DNA from: Pseudomonadota bacterium
GTDB lineage: Bacteria > Pseudomonadota > Gammaproteobacteria > Xanthomonadales > SZUA-38
Length of the DNA: 64,000 nucleotides
NCBI GenBank assembly: GCA_039033415.1
Contig: JBCCCR010000023.1
Span: forward strand, 51,085 to 115,084
Reading direction: 5' to 3'
Position numbers and translations under genes: made by a program. This document shows positions 44,473-53,701 of the stretch, piece after piece; position 1 is the stretch's first letter; every line of letters starts with the position of its first letter. Below the pieces are notes generated by a model. That model had not been told where the DNA came from. It did no database searches and was given only the letters and a program-made list of their open reading frames with translations.

Positions 44473-46658
44473 AGCTTTTGCTGGAAGTAGCTGGCGATCT
44501 TCGTGTACACGTGCTGCCGCGCGCCCTCGATGCCGTGGTGTTCGTTGGGATACACCATCATGTCGAACTGTTTGCCCGCCTTGATCAATGCGTCAGCAAA
44601 CTGCAGCGTAAACGCCCACTTGACGTTCTCATCCCCGGTGCCGTGAATCAGCAGCAAATCGCCTTCGAGACGGTCGACAAAATTGATCAGGTTGACCGCG
44701 TCGTACCCCGCCTGGTTCACGCCTAGCTGGTCCATCCAGCGCTCAACGCCCACCGCCTGATAGTTCTCCAGATCGATGACCGGGGCAACGCTGACCCCAA
44801 CTTTGTAGTGCGGCGAGCCTTTGGTCATCATTGCCGCCGTTAGGTAGCCTCCGCCGCTCCAGCCCCAAAATCCGAGCCGCTCCGAATCAATAAAGGGCAG
44901 CTTTTCGAGATATCTCACGCCCTGCAGCTGATCGAGCACGGCCCATTTGCCGTACTCGCCGTAGGTGAGGTTCTTCGCTTTCTTGCCGCGCCCCGCGGTC
45001 GTACGATTGTCCATGCAAAAGACGATAAACCCCTGGGTGGCCATGTAGCGATGCCACAGATCGCGCTGCACGCCCCGGGAGCTGCCCCAGCGGTTGACCA
45101 CCATCTGCGAGCCGGCGTTACCGTAACCGTACGCGACCACCGGATACTTTTTGCTTGGGTCAAATTCCGGCGGCTTGATCATGTAGGCGTTGAGCGTGAT
45201 GCCGTCGTCGGTGTCGAACTGAAAAAACTCGGGGTTGGGGACCGCGTAGCGCTCGAGCCCGGCGGGCGAATTTTTGAGCAGCAGGCGGCCGGATGAGCTC
45301 GTCGGCGTTTTCAGAGTAAAGGTCCACGGTACGCTGGCGCTCGAATACTCTTGAACGACGTGGCTGAAATCTGGCGACGGACTCCAGTCATACCATCCCG
45401 GCTTATCGGTCAGCTTTTCTGTCGGTCCGCCATCCAGCCGGACCCGGTATACGTGCTGATCAATAAAGGAGTCCTTCTTAGCGGCAAAATAGAGAAATCC
45501 CGCAGACTCATCGAGCCCGATCAGCGAACTGATTTCCCAGTCACCTTCTGTAAGCTGCCGCTCACTCCCCTGGTAGTCGTACACGTACGCGTGTCGGTAG
45601 CCGCTTTTCTCAGAGGTCCAAACAAACCGATCGCTGGCGTCAAAAAACGTAAGGTCTGTCGTCACATCGACCCAGGCCGGGTCCTTATCGGTTACCACCA
45701 CTCGCGACTTACCCGTCGCGGTATCGGCGAACAGCAGGTCGAGCCTGTCGTGATCCCTAGTAAGCCGCTGGATGGACAAGGTTCCCGACGAGCGTGTCCA
45801 GTCGATGCGGGGCAGATAATCGTTGGGGTTGTCACCGACATCCATCCAGGTGGTTTCCTTCGATTCAAGGTCGTAAACCCCCAGCTGATAGACCGCGTGT
45901 TTTTCATCGGTGTTGGGATATTTGAGGGGTCGAACCTCCGGATATTTGCCGAGCTCGTCAATCATGTACCAGACTTTGACGTCGGTGACGTCGAGTCTCA
46001 GGAACGCCAGCTTTTTGCCGTCCGGCGACCACTTCCAGGCGTCCAGGAAGCCGAACATGGTGCTGCCGTAATCAAAAATGCCGTTAAACACGTCAGCGCT
46101 TCCGTCCGTTGTGACCGCTACTGCCGCACCATCCGCCAGCGAGGCGATATAAACGTTGTTGTCCAGTACATAGCCAACGTGAGTGCCGGAGGGCGACAGA
46201 GCCACGTTGCGAAGACCCGAGTTTCCGTCGGCCAGCGCCAAGGTAGAACCATCCGTCATGCGATGAATAAAGTGAGGCGCCTCGATGACGCTATCCCAGG
46301 TTCGTGACTTTGGGCCGCTGATCAGCAGATGACTCTGGTCTGCGGTCCACTCAAACGAAGACATCGCTACGGGACTTCCGTCATGCATCACGGCGTCGGC
46401 CGACAGCCGCCGCGTCTCGCCCGCGCGATCGATGCGCTGCTCGATGATCTCCAGCAAACCGCTGTCCGGATCGGGGCGCGCAAAGCTAAAAGACTCACCA
46501 TCCGGGTGCCAGCGCAGATTGTTTATTCGCTGCATCGCAAAATCTGGACCCGAAAAAATGCTCTCCAATGGCAGCCCCGGATTCTGCTGCGCAAACACGG
46601 CAGATGAGGTCAGGAGGAGACAGGCGGCTAGAAAGCGTTGAAGGTAGGTCAAGCTCAT
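44469..46658 (-). CDS. S9B dipeptidyl-peptidase IV family protein
   Basis: This 729 aa exported peptidase starts at the ATG at 46658 (AGGA upstream, signal ending SSAVFAQ); the frame to 46796 is longer without support. Residues about 60-430 form the DPP-IV beta-propeller. The alpha/beta-hydrolase domain shows the nucleophile Ser 601 in GWSGGGYLT (normally GWSYGGY), the acid in HGTGDENVKWAF and the catalytic His in NEHHGIEG. Members release N-terminal Xaa-Pro dipeptides. Location facing the amidohydrolase and DUF885 genes suggests joint peptide digestion. Confidence 0.92.
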   Translation of the reverse strand: MSLTYLQRFLAACLLLTSSAVFAQQNPGLPLESIFSGPDFAMQRINNLRWHPDGESFSFARPDPDSGLLEIIEQRIDRAGETRRLSADAVMHDGSPVAMSSFEWTADQSHLLISGPKSRTWDSVIEAPHFIHRMTDGSTLALADGNSGLRNVALSPSGTHVGYVLDNNVYIASLADGAAVAVTTDGSADVFNGIFDYGSTMFGFLDAWKWSPDGKKLAFLRLDVTDVKVWYMIDELGKYPEVRPLKYPNTDEKHAVYQLGVYDLESKETTWMDVGDNPNDYLPRIDWTRSSGTLSIQRLTRDHDRLDLLFADTATGKSRVVVTDKDPAWVDVTTDLTFFDASDRFVWTSEKSGYRHAYVYDYQGSERQLTEGDWEISSLIGLDESAGFLYFAAKKDSFIDQHVYRVRLDGGPTEKLTDKPGWYDWSPSPDFSHVVQEYSSASVPWTFTLKTPTSSSGRLLLKNSPAGLERYAVPNPEFFQFDTDDGITLNAYMIKPPEFDPSKKYPVVAYGYGNAGSQMVVNRWGSSRGVQRDLWHRYMATQGFIVFCMDNRTTAGRGKKAKNLTYGEYGKWAVLDQLQGVRYLEKLPFIDSERLGFWGWSGGGYLTAAMMTKGSPHYKVGVSVAPVIDLENYQAVGVERWMDQLGVNQAGYDAVNLINFVDRLEGDLLLIHGTGDENVKWAFTLQFADALIKAGKQFDMMVYPNEHHGIEGARQHVYTKIASYFQQKL

Positions 46659-46822
46659 GGCGGCGTCCTGAGGCTGAAGCAACACTGAGTCAACCCAAGA
46701 TAGTGAACGCCCGACGGGCCCGCAATTGCCCGCTAGCGTCGATCTTATTGCGCTGCCCGCAACGGCCTTGTCGCCACGACTGATTGCGGTGAACATAAGG
46801 GAAGATACGCGAGGATTAGGTT

Positions 46823-47338
46823 ATGAAGTTAAGGCTCTACGCTGCGCTTCGGGTCTTGGCCCTAAGCGTGCTCGGCAGCACCGCCACTGCCGTTTTGGCG
46901 GACAGCCCGGCTGGCGCCTCCCTTGCGGACCAACCACCCGTCGACGCCTTCGAGGGCACCATCACTTTTCTGTACTACGACGACCTGGCAGCCGCTACTC
47001 ATTTCTACGGGGAAACCCTGGGCCTGAAGCTCACGATGGACGAACCCTGGGTAAAGATCTTTCGGCTCACCGAAGGATCCTCGGTCGGGCTGGTGAAAAA
47101 CGGCCACGGGTTCCACGAGGTGAAACCGGACAAACCCGTGATGCTCAGCCTGATTACTTCGGAGGTTGATCGTTGGTACGAGCTGCTCAAGCGCGGCGGC
47201 GTGCCCGTGATCAAACCACTGCCGGCGCCTGACGCCGGCCCCGATAGCACCGGCGCCCCGATCCGCGGATTCATCGTGAGCGATCCTGGTGGTTACACGG
47301 TTGAGGTTTTCAGCTGGCGGCAGCCCGACGCCGGCTGA
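46823..47338 (+). CDS. VOC-fold protein with signal peptide
   Basis: This 171 aa protein has an N-terminal signal ending AVLADS, then a glyoxalase-like fold beginning GTITFLYYDDLAAATHFYG and ending GGYTVEVFSW. Export of a VOC protein is unusual. The first expected metal His is replaced by Thr or Tyr (GTITFLY), so it may be a binding protein rather than an enzyme. The ATG at 46823 follows GAGGATTAGG. It is divergent from the DPP-IV gene. Confidence 0.78.
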   Translation: MKLRLYAALRVLALSVLGSTATAVLADSPAGASLADQPPVDAFEGTITFLYYDDLAAATHFYGETLGLKLTMDEPWVKIFRLTEGSSVGLVKNGHGFHEVKPDKPVMLSLITSEVDRWYELLKRGGVPVIKPLPAPDAGPDSTGAPIRGFIVSDPGGYTVEVFSWRQPDAG

Positions 47339-47463
47339 CCCGCAACTCACCGGGATTGCACCGGGCGCACGACCTGCGCTGCCGCTATGCAACGACCGGT
47401 CCCCTATAGTTGGCATGAACAACCGACCGCGGCCGCTGAGGCGCAGCAAAGGTAATCATCGCG

Positions 47464-48267
47464 ATGAGACATCTGACAGTCCTTCAATCGACCCTGCTGA
47501 TGATGTTTGGCCTCGGGCTCTTGTCCTGCAGCTCCGAACCTGACGCAACCCCGCCAGCGTCCCAGCCGGAACCTGCCACTGCCGAACCGCCCGCCGGACA
47601 GAAGATGCCGGAGACCATCGCGAGTCTGGAAGCAAAGACGAGCGGCCTCTGGCGCTACACGGGGCTTACAACCCGCGACGGCACCGACCTGCCCCTCACC
47701 GGCATATTCCTTTTCAAGGACGGCTTGTTTCTGCAGCAGGCGGTTTTTAACAGTGAACCGTTCGACCAGGCAGGATCTATGGCCCACGCCGGTCCGTATC
47801 GGGCGGAGCCGGAAACCGGTTCGATGCACCTCGTGGCCGAGCAGACCATCAGCCTTGACCCAACTACCGCCAGCCCGATCTCGTTTACGCCGGACACCGA
47901 TCACGACGTTACCGTAACCCGCGCGGACGAACGCCTGACCCTCATCTTTGGCATGGGAACCAGCACGGTTCAGGAGTTCAGCAGGGTAGGCCCTGGTGAG
48001 GGGCAGCTTTACCGACTGGAAAACGGGGCGCTGGCATTGGTCGACAACCATTTCATCCTGGTCGACGGCAGCGAGAATCAGGTCACGAGCGGTTATGGCA
48101 CCTACGAGCAGGAGGGTGAAAGCTTAAGCCTCCAGGTCATCCGCTGGTCCGAGGCCGAGACCGACTCCGCCACCAACCTGATGGACGTGGCGCTTGAGGC
48201 CACGTTCGACGGACAGTCGCTGGTTCTGGCGGACGGCCGCGCTTTCAGAGTTTCCGAAGAACCCTGA
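47464..48267 (+). CDS. Hypothetical lipoprotein
   Basis: This 267 aa protein has a signal peptide with lipobox GLLSC, then a Pro-rich linker (PPASQPEPATAEPPAG) and a beta-rich domain of about 210 aa that I do not recognise. A lipocalin-like or beta-barrel fold is possible from the alternating pattern (LWRYTGLTTRDGTDLP, QLYRLENGALALVDN). AAAGG lies upstream of the ATG. It faces the DUF885-like gene convergently at its 3' end. Confidence 0.7.
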   Translation: MRHLTVLQSTLLMMFGLGLLSCSSEPDATPPASQPEPATAEPPAGQKMPETIASLEAKTSGLWRYTGLTTRDGTDLPLTGIFLFKDGLFLQQAVFNSEPFDQAGSMAHAGPYRAEPETGSMHLVAEQTISLDPTTASPISFTPDTDHDVTVTRADERLTLIFGMGTSTVQEFSRVGPGEGQLYRLENGALALVDNHFILVDGSENQVTSGYGTYEQEGESLSLQVIRWSEAETDSATNLMDVALEATFDGQSLVLADGRAFRVSEEP

Positions 48268-48298
48268 TCCGGAGCCTGTCCCTATTGCTCCCCATTGC

Positions 48299-49915
48299 TC
48301 AGGGCAGAATTGGGTCCTTAACGCCCGTCATTTCCCAGCGTCCGAGCGTGATGGGAATGCTGTCGATGCGATTCAGCTCGTCGAAAAACGTTTTCATGGA
48401 AAACGTCGCGCCGCGCTCTTCTTCAACGCGGGCATAGTCGGCTAGCGTTTGCTCGAGCAGGTATTTTCCGGTCACGTAGCTGGTGCCGTAACCCGGCTGA
48501 CGAAGATAGAGGTGCTGCTCGAAGATCAGGAGCTCCTTTTCGGTTTTCATCCAGCCTCGGGGTGTCCACTTCATGTGCACGCCCCCGGCCTCCTCCATGG
48601 TCATCTCGTTGGCATGCGCGTAAAGCGACCCAAGGCCCCGCGCCGCCCGCTGGGCCAGCAGGATCCACACCAGCTCGCGTGAGCGCGGACTGTCTTCGTA
48701 GAGCCCCGCATGCATAAACATCTCCTCAACGCCGGTCGCCGTGCCTTCGTTTCGGCTGTCAAAGATGTTGTACAGCAGCGCACCCTGGCGCACCGGGCTG
48801 GGGTGAGGCGTGCGGTCCATCCGGGCCAGCTCCCACCAGTGGTAGAAATGAGTGAACAGCGGCGCCGGATCGTAGTGTGCGGTGATCCAGAAAAAGTTGC
48901 GTGTCTCCTTGGGGACAAATTTGCCCAGGTGTGCGCGCAGGGCCGGGGCCATGTAGTCGGTCACGGTCACGATCTCTTTGCGCTCCACAAAATTCATGAT
49001 GCGCTGAACGGCCTGCTCAGCCTGGGCGTTGTATTCCTCCGGGTTGCTCGCAGCGCTGAGGGGCGGAAGGCCCAGGTTGCGCTGTTCTTCGAGCCGCAGC
49101 GACGACCAGGCGCGCGCGAGCTCTCGCTCAAGCAGACGGACTTCGTCTTCCCAGGAAAGCGGAACGAGATGGACGTTTTGCAGGTACCAGGTGTAGTTTT
49201 CTTTGCCGATACCCGACGGGCCGGTCTTGGTCAGGGCCTGCGCTTCCAGCCAGGTGATCAGGTCACTAGTGGCTGACCCGGCTTGATCGATGACCGTCCT
49301 TAGATCTTTGCTGGCGCTGTCTCCCAGCCGAAACTTGAGACTTTCGAGCGCCGCACGCTGCGCGCGAATATCCCGGATCCCGGTAATCCACAGATCGCGG
49401 GCATTGCCCGTCAGGTTGTCTTTTGCCTGCTTCATCAGCGGGGGTATGACCGCCAGCTCCCGGGTCAGCCGGTCCTCCTCAGCCGTAGACAGCGGAAACT
49501 CATAGGTCCACAGCTCAACAACCGCGTGATGAGTTGGCCCTTCGTGGGCAGGAACGTCACTGCGGTATAGCCAGATCGATTTATAGAAGGCTGGGTCACG
49601 TGCCCAAGGCTTTAGCACGCGCTGATTGAAGTCATAGCCATTCATCTCAGCGCGAACGAGATGCCAGTCCACCTGCTGGGGGACTGGCCATTGTTCGATC
49701 GTAAACTCGTTGAGCCTTGCCTGGAGCGCCCGAAACTGCGGGTTCCGAGCGTCGAAGCTCGCGGCCGTGTAGTCCGGGGCACCGCTGAGCACCGGCGGAG
49801 ACTCGAACTCCCGCCACTGCTGGAATAAGGTCAGGAGCTCGTCATAGCTCGGCGTCGACTGCGCCATAGTGGCCTGGCAAAGGAGCAGCAGCCAGGCCGA
49901 AATCAAGAGTCTCAT
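48299..49915 (-). CDS. DUF885-like exported protein with degenerate metal motif
   Basis: This 538 aa protein has a signal peptide ending CQATMAQ. The whole length follows the DUF885 pattern (long helical protein; [19 protein letters not shown] is typical). The HEAYPGHH metal motif is not found; at its place reads [14 protein letters not shown], while the second element EG...E survives in [16 protein letters not shown]. It is therefore a probable non-peptidase or altered-specificity relative. The ATG at 49915 follows TAGGAA. The upstream creatininase gene ends 13 bp before it. Confidence 0.85.
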   Translation of the reverse strand: MRLLISAWLLLLCQATMAQSTPSYDELLTLFQQWREFESPPVLSGAPDYTAASFDARNPQFRALQARLNEFTIEQWPVPQQVDWHLVRAEMNGYDFNQRVLKPWARDPAFYKSIWLYRSDVPAHEGPTHHAVVELWTYEFPLSTAEEDRLTRELAVIPPLMKQAKDNLTGNARDLWITGIRDIRAQRAALESLKFRLGDSASKDLRTVIDQAGSATSDLITWLEAQALTKTGPSGIGKENYTWYLQNVHLVPLSWEDEVRLLERELARAWSSLRLEEQRNLGLPPLSAASNPEEYNAQAEQAVQRIMNFVERKEIVTVTDYMAPALRAHLGKFVPKETRNFFWITAHYDPAPLFTHFYHWWELARMDRTPHPSPVRQGALLYNIFDSRNEGTATGVEEMFMHAGLYEDSPRSRELVWILLAQRAARGLGSLYAHANEMTMEEAGGVHMKWTPRGWMKTEKELLIFEQHLYLRQPGYGTSYVTGKYLLEQTLADYARVEEERGATFSMKTFFDELNRIDSIPITLGRWEMTGVKDPILP

Positions 49916-49928
49916 CGTGGTTCGGTTC

Positions 49929-50789
49929 CTAGTTTTTGATGACCGCGCAGGGTCCGTCAGAGCCTGGGGTCGGCTCATTGGCGAAACCGTCCAGCGCCGC
50001 CAGCCAGTTGCGCTCCATAATCGCCAGCGTCTGGCGACCCTTCTCAGCCGTTGCCAGCGTCGGGTCTCCTCGAATACCGCTTCCTGGTTCACCCGACAGC
50101 TGGCGCGCAGGCAGTTTGCCAGGGCGGTAACCTGGGTAGGTTTTGGGTGGAGCGCCCATCTCTGGTGAGGCTTTCGACATATCGACCTTGTCGGGCTGAA
50201 GCACCAGGTTTACCGACGTTTCGATCTCGTCAGCATGCCCGCCCCACTCCTGCTCCTGGAAGCGCTCGACCTCGCTGGTTTCCAGATCATCCCAGGACAC
50301 CACCAGCGCCGGCACGCCACAGCCGGCGCGGATTTCCCGCGCGGCCACGGAAATCGGCAAACCGGTGGCCTGGCGAATGCCGGTATTGAGAAACACCACC
50401 CGCTGGGCGCCGCTGGCAACCAGCGACTTGGCGGCGAGATACATGTACTGCTGAAAGATCGCCGGGTCCTCGATTTCGGTGCTGGGAAACTCGCGAAAGG
50501 CGGGGAACCATCCATAGAGGATCGGGGGGGCCGCGACCACGTCTCGCTGGCTCACGGCAACAGACACCAGATGTTCCAGCACGACCCGATCCGCGTTCAT
50601 CGGCAGATGCCTGCCGTGTTCTTTTGCTCCGCCGGCAAACGGCAGGATGACCAGCGGCGCGCTGACTAAACGCTCGCGGGCCTCAGGCCAGGCCAGGTCC
50701 CCCAGGTAGACACCCTGAGCGTTAGCGCCGTTCATTGATAGCAGCAGCGCCAACGCGAGCGAAGCCGCAGTGCGGGTCATGCTTTTCAT
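49929..50789 (-). CDS. Exported creatininase-family hydrolase
   Basis: This 286 aa protein starts at the ATG at 50789 (AAGGAAG upstream) with a signal ending SMNGANAQ. The creatininase metal motif is [12 protein letters not shown] (E, H and D ligands) and HADEIETS is also conserved. The usual NGHGGN segment is replaced by [12 protein letters not shown], which removes one expected ligand or catalytic His. Members hydrolyse cyclic amides and guanidines; the substrate here is unknown. It ends 13 bp before the DUF885-like start, forming a pair with it. Confidence 0.85.
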   Translation of the reverse strand: MKSMTRTAASLALALLLSMNGANAQGVYLGDLAWPEARERLVSAPLVILPFAGGAKEHGRHLPMNADRVVLEHLVSVAVSQRDVVAAPPILYGWFPAFREFPSTEIEDPAIFQQYMYLAAKSLVASGAQRVVFLNTGIRQATGLPISVAAREIRAGCGVPALVVSWDDLETSEVERFQEQEWGGHADEIETSVNLVLQPDKVDMSKASPEMGAPPKTYPGYRPGKLPARQLSGEPGSGIRGDPTLATAEKGRQTLAIMERNWLAALDGFANEPTPGSDGPCAVIKN

Positions 50790-50849
50790 AAGCAAACTTC
50801 CTTGGGTCATCGTTGCGCAGACGGCGTGAAAAGCGTGCTGCCAATGGGG

Positions 50850-51578
50850 CTACTGGCGATAGGAATCGTCCTGGCGATCGAGCTTGCGGAGCAGTCCCGG
50901 CCAGACAAGGTCGGCACCCAACCCTTTGGTCACCTGCTCAGCCTGTGCCTGAATGCCGGCAACAATCGGCGCCGGCACGTCGACCAGCGGCTCTCCGCCC
51001 GACTGGGCCAGCAGCTGAATCTGGCACGCCGTTTCCAGCAGATACATCTTCAGAAACGCGTCCGCCACGCTGGTTCCAACGGTCAGCAGCCCGTGGTTGC
51101 GAAGAATCAGGAAATCGTTGTCGCCGAGATCGGCCGTGAGCCGCGGCTTTTCCTCGTCGTTTAACGCCACGCCTTCGTAGTCGTGATAAGCGAGGGACGA
51201 ATACGGGAATAGGGACGTCTGCGACAGGGGTCGGAGCCCGCTTTCTTGCGCTGAAACCGCGACCCCCGCCTTGCTGTGGGTGTGCAGGACGCACGCTGCG
51301 TCATGACGAACCTCGTGCACAGCGCTATGGATCACAAATCCGGCCGGATTGACCGGCCAAGGGCTGTCAGAGAGTTTGCTACCGCTGGCGTCTACCTCCA
51401 CCAGACAGCTGGCGGTCATTTCCTCGAACATCATCCCGTAAGGATTGATCAAAAACGTCTCGCCGTCCGGCATCCGCGCCGATACGTGAGTAAACACCAG
51501 ATCGTCCCAGCCATAGAGCGCAATCAGCCGGTAGCACGCGGCAAGATCGACTCTCAGCTGCTCACTTGGATGGGTCAC
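50850..51578 (-). CDS. Class II aldolase/adducin family protein
   Basis: This 242 aa protein starts at a GTG at 51578 with AGAGGA 8 bases upstream. It contains the zinc-binding HTHS motif near residue 101 and NHGLLTVG near 164, with LIALYGWDDLVFTHVSARM at the front. The family includes fuculose-phosphate aldolase-like enzymes and many decarboxylases or ketone-body processors; exact substrate cannot be set. The creatininase gene begins 60 bp downstream on the same strand. Confidence 0.88.
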   Translation of the reverse strand: MTHPSEQLRVDLAACYRLIALYGWDDLVFTHVSARMPDGETFLINPYGMMFEEMTASCLVEVDASGSKLSDSPWPVNPAGFVIHSAVHEVRHDAACVLHTHSKAGVAVSAQESGLRPLSQTSLFPYSSLAYHDYEGVALNDEEKPRLTADLGDNDFLILRNHGLLTVGTSVADAFLKMYLLETACQIQLLAQSGGEPLVDVPAPIVAGIQAQAEQVTKGLGADLVWPGLLRKLDRQDDSYRQ

Positions 51579-51709
51579 CGAATCGTCCTCTCGAAGTTTG
51601 GATGATCAAGCGTTCACCCGGCCTTCGGACGGGTGCTGCATATCGCCTAATCCTAACCCAATTATCCGCCTTGACGGCTACGCCCGGTGAGTCAAAGCCA
51701 ATGTTTATT

Positions 51710-51728
51710 GAAAATGATTCTCATTTGT
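51710..51728 (+). promoter_or_regulatory. Candidate Fur box
   Basis: The 19-base stretch starting GAAAATGATTCTCATT matches the consensus Fur box (GATAATGATAATCATTATC) at 13 positions. It overlaps a candidate promoter, TTGAAA (51708-51713) and AATAAT (51729-51734) with a 15-base spacer. Iron-dependent repression of the small ORF downstream is the simplest reading. It could also act on the divergent aldolase gene, 132 bp away. Confidence 0.6.
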
Positions 51729-51771
51729 AATAATCTAGTGTCATTCCGCCGTTGGATCAGGAGCACCGCGC

Positions 51772-51885
51772 ATGTACCTACTTGGCCGATCCCGTCCCGA
51801 GACCCGACATCGATGGTTAGTGCGGCTTGGGCTGGCGGTTGGCGTTCTTTCGGCCTACGTCTGGTCTTGGACCTGGGTTCTGTAA
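51772..51885 (+). CDS. 37 aa single-helix membrane peptide behind a Fur box
   Basis: This small ORF (ATG at 51772, stop TAA at 51883-51885) has a good Shine-Dalgarno sequence, CAGGAG, 8 bases before its ATG. The product starts with a positive stretch (GRSRPETRHRWLVR) and has one hydrophobic segment, LGLAVGVLSAYVWSWTWVL, reaching the C terminus. Such basic-then-hydrophobic peptides fit an inner-membrane small protein with the N terminus in the cytoplasm. It lies 43 bases after the Fur box. I do not recognise a family. Confidence 0.5.
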   Translation: MYLLGRSRPETRHRWLVRLGLAVGVLSAYVWSWTWVL

Positions 51886-52024
51886 GAGCCCACCCATTCA
51901 AAAACTGCGCACCGCTGACGTCGGAGCCACATGATCAATACCGATCGCGCGGCCGGCTAGTCTGCCGATTGCAGCCATCGGACGCGACCGGGACAATGGA
52001 GCCCGGATTCCAACGCGTTTTCCC

Positions 52025-53512
52025 ATGGACAACTCAAGCAAACCCGTCGCCTCGGCGCTCGAGGGGCTCAGCGTCGACGAGCTTCGCCGGCTCGGCTACC
52101 GGGTGATCGACATGATTGTCGAGCACCGAGAGGAGCTCCGGGACAAACCCGTTCATCGCCAACGGTCGCGGAAATCGTTGGACGACGCCCTACCCCAGTC
52201 GCTGCCGCGCCAAGGCACCGACCCGGACACCGTCCTCGATCTGGTGGCAACGGAGATTCTCACCGCCATCGCCCACACCGACCATCCGCGCTTCTTTGGC
52301 TATATCCCCAGTCCAAGCAACTACATCAGCGTACTCGCTGATGCCCTGGTCTCAGGCTTTAACATTTTCGCTGGCCACTGGATCGCCGGCTCTTCCGCTG
52401 GGGCCGTCGAGGCGACAACCCTCAAATGGCTGGCAGAAATCATGGGCTTTCCGGCCAGCGCCGGGGGCGTTTTTCTCAGCGGCGGCTCTATGGCTAACCT
52501 CAGCGCCATTCATGCGGCGCGAAGCGCATTGACTGGCCCCTCCGCCGGTCACGACAGCCAGCTCACGCTCTACGCCACCGGCCAGGCCCACTCCTCGATC
52601 AGCAAAGCCTGCCACATCCTCGGTTTCGCCCCGGAACAACAGCGGACGATACCGGCGCAACCCGATCAGACCATGGACTGTGCGGCACTGGAAGCGACAT
52701 TGTCGGAAGACGTCGCCGCGGGTCGACGACCGCTGCTGGTAGCAGCCACGGCAGGCACGACCAATACCGGCGCGGTGGATTCCCTGCGTCGGATCCGGGA
52801 GATTTGCGATCGTTATCAGCTCTGGATGCACGTCGACGGCGCTTACGGCGCGGCCGGGCGGGTCTGCCCCGAGCTTCATGAAACGCTGGATGGTATCGAG
52901 CTGGCAGACTCCCTGACCCTCGACCCACACAAATGGTGGTTTCAACCTTTCGAAATCGGCTGTCTGCTGCTCCGAGACGGCAGCCTGTTAAGGAACGCTT
53001 TTACCGTGCAGGCGGAATATCTGCGCGAATCGCACGCGGCCGCCAACACCGGTCCGGGTGACCCCACCCGGACGCTCGAAGACGAAATCAACTTCTATGA
53101 GTACGGCCCCCAGCTTACTCGCTCCTTCCGCGCACTCAAGCTTTGGATGTACCTGCTCACTCAGGGCGTCGACCGTATCGGCGAGATGATCCTGCAGGGG
53201 GTCAACGCGGCACAGGAGGCGGAGCGGCTCATCAGCCAATCTCCGAGCTTCCGGGTGGTGACGCCGGCGAGCCTGGGCATCGTGACCTTTGCACCCAGCG
53301 ATCCTAAGCGGAGTGAGAAGGCGCCGATCCAGGCCGCGGTGAAGGCGCTGCTGGCCGACGGTCATGCGCTGATCATGACCACCGAGCTGGATGATCAGAC
53401 CGTCTTTCGTTTCTGCCCGATTCACCCCGACACGACATTTGAGGACATGAGAGGCAGCCTAGACCGCCTCGCAACCTACCTCGATACCGATCGACCGGCC
53501 GACGAGGCCTGA
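52025..53512 (+). CDS. PLP-dependent group II decarboxylase (aromatic L-amino-acid type)
   Basis: This 495 aa enzyme of fold-type I has the PLP-binding lysine in LDPHKWWFQPF near residue 304 and the aspartate in WMHVDGAYGAAG. GGSMANLSAIHAAR near 155 and QAHSSISKACHILGF near 188 are typical of the aromatic amino-acid/tyrosine/tryptophan decarboxylase group. It probably decarboxylates an aromatic amino acid to an amine, though related enzymes act on glutamate or cysteine sulfinate. No clear Shine-Dalgarno sequence precedes the ATG. No transporter for the amine is nearby. Confidence 0.9.
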   Translation: MDNSSKPVASALEGLSVDELRRLGYRVIDMIVEHREELRDKPVHRQRSRKSLDDALPQSLPRQGTDPDTVLDLVATEILTAIAHTDHPRFFGYIPSPSNYISVLADALVSGFNIFAGHWIAGSSAGAVEATTLKWLAEIMGFPASAGGVFLSGGSMANLSAIHAARSALTGPSAGHDSQLTLYATGQAHSSISKACHILGFAPEQQRTIPAQPDQTMDCAALEATLSEDVAAGRRPLLVAATAGTTNTGAVDSLRRIREICDRYQLWMHVDGAYGAAGRVCPELHETLDGIELADSLTLDPHKWWFQPFEIGCLLLRDGSLLRNAFTVQAEYLRESHAAANTGPGDPTRTLEDEINFYEYGPQLTRSFRALKLWMYLLTQGVDRIGEMILQGVNAAQEAERLISQSPSFRVVTPASLGIVTFAPSDPKRSEKAPIQAAVKALLADGHALIMTTELDDQTVFRFCPIHPDTTFEDMRGSLDRLATYLDTDRPADEA

Positions 53513-53526
53513 ACACTCAGCGCTTA

Positions 53527-53690
53527 GCAGCGTGTCGAAAAACGCAGATTATCGACACGCTGCGTTCGGCACATGGATGTGCCGGCATTTTCGATGGCTA
53601 AGAGCCATTGAAAATGTGAGCCAAGTGAAAATCGCATTTTTCACTTGGCGTCGTTGCCATCTGAATGATCATGGGCCATGGATGGCTTTT
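53527..53690. repeat. Run of four perfect hairpins plus a terminator-like fifth
   Basis: The spacer between two convergent genes holds four consecutive inverted repeats: GCAGCGTGTCGA / TCGACACGCTGC (53527-53563, loop 13), CGGCACAT / ATGTGCCG (53567-53584), CATTTTC-ATGGCT / AGCCAT-GAAAATG (53586-53616) and GCCAAGTGAAAA / TTTTCACTTGGC (53620-53649). A fifth, GCCATC / GATGGC (53656-53686), runs into TTTTT on the plus strand. It is likely a compound termination region or a palindromic repeat element. No coding sequence lies inside. Confidence 0.75.
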
Positions 53691-53701
53691 TCAACATCCT
53701 G

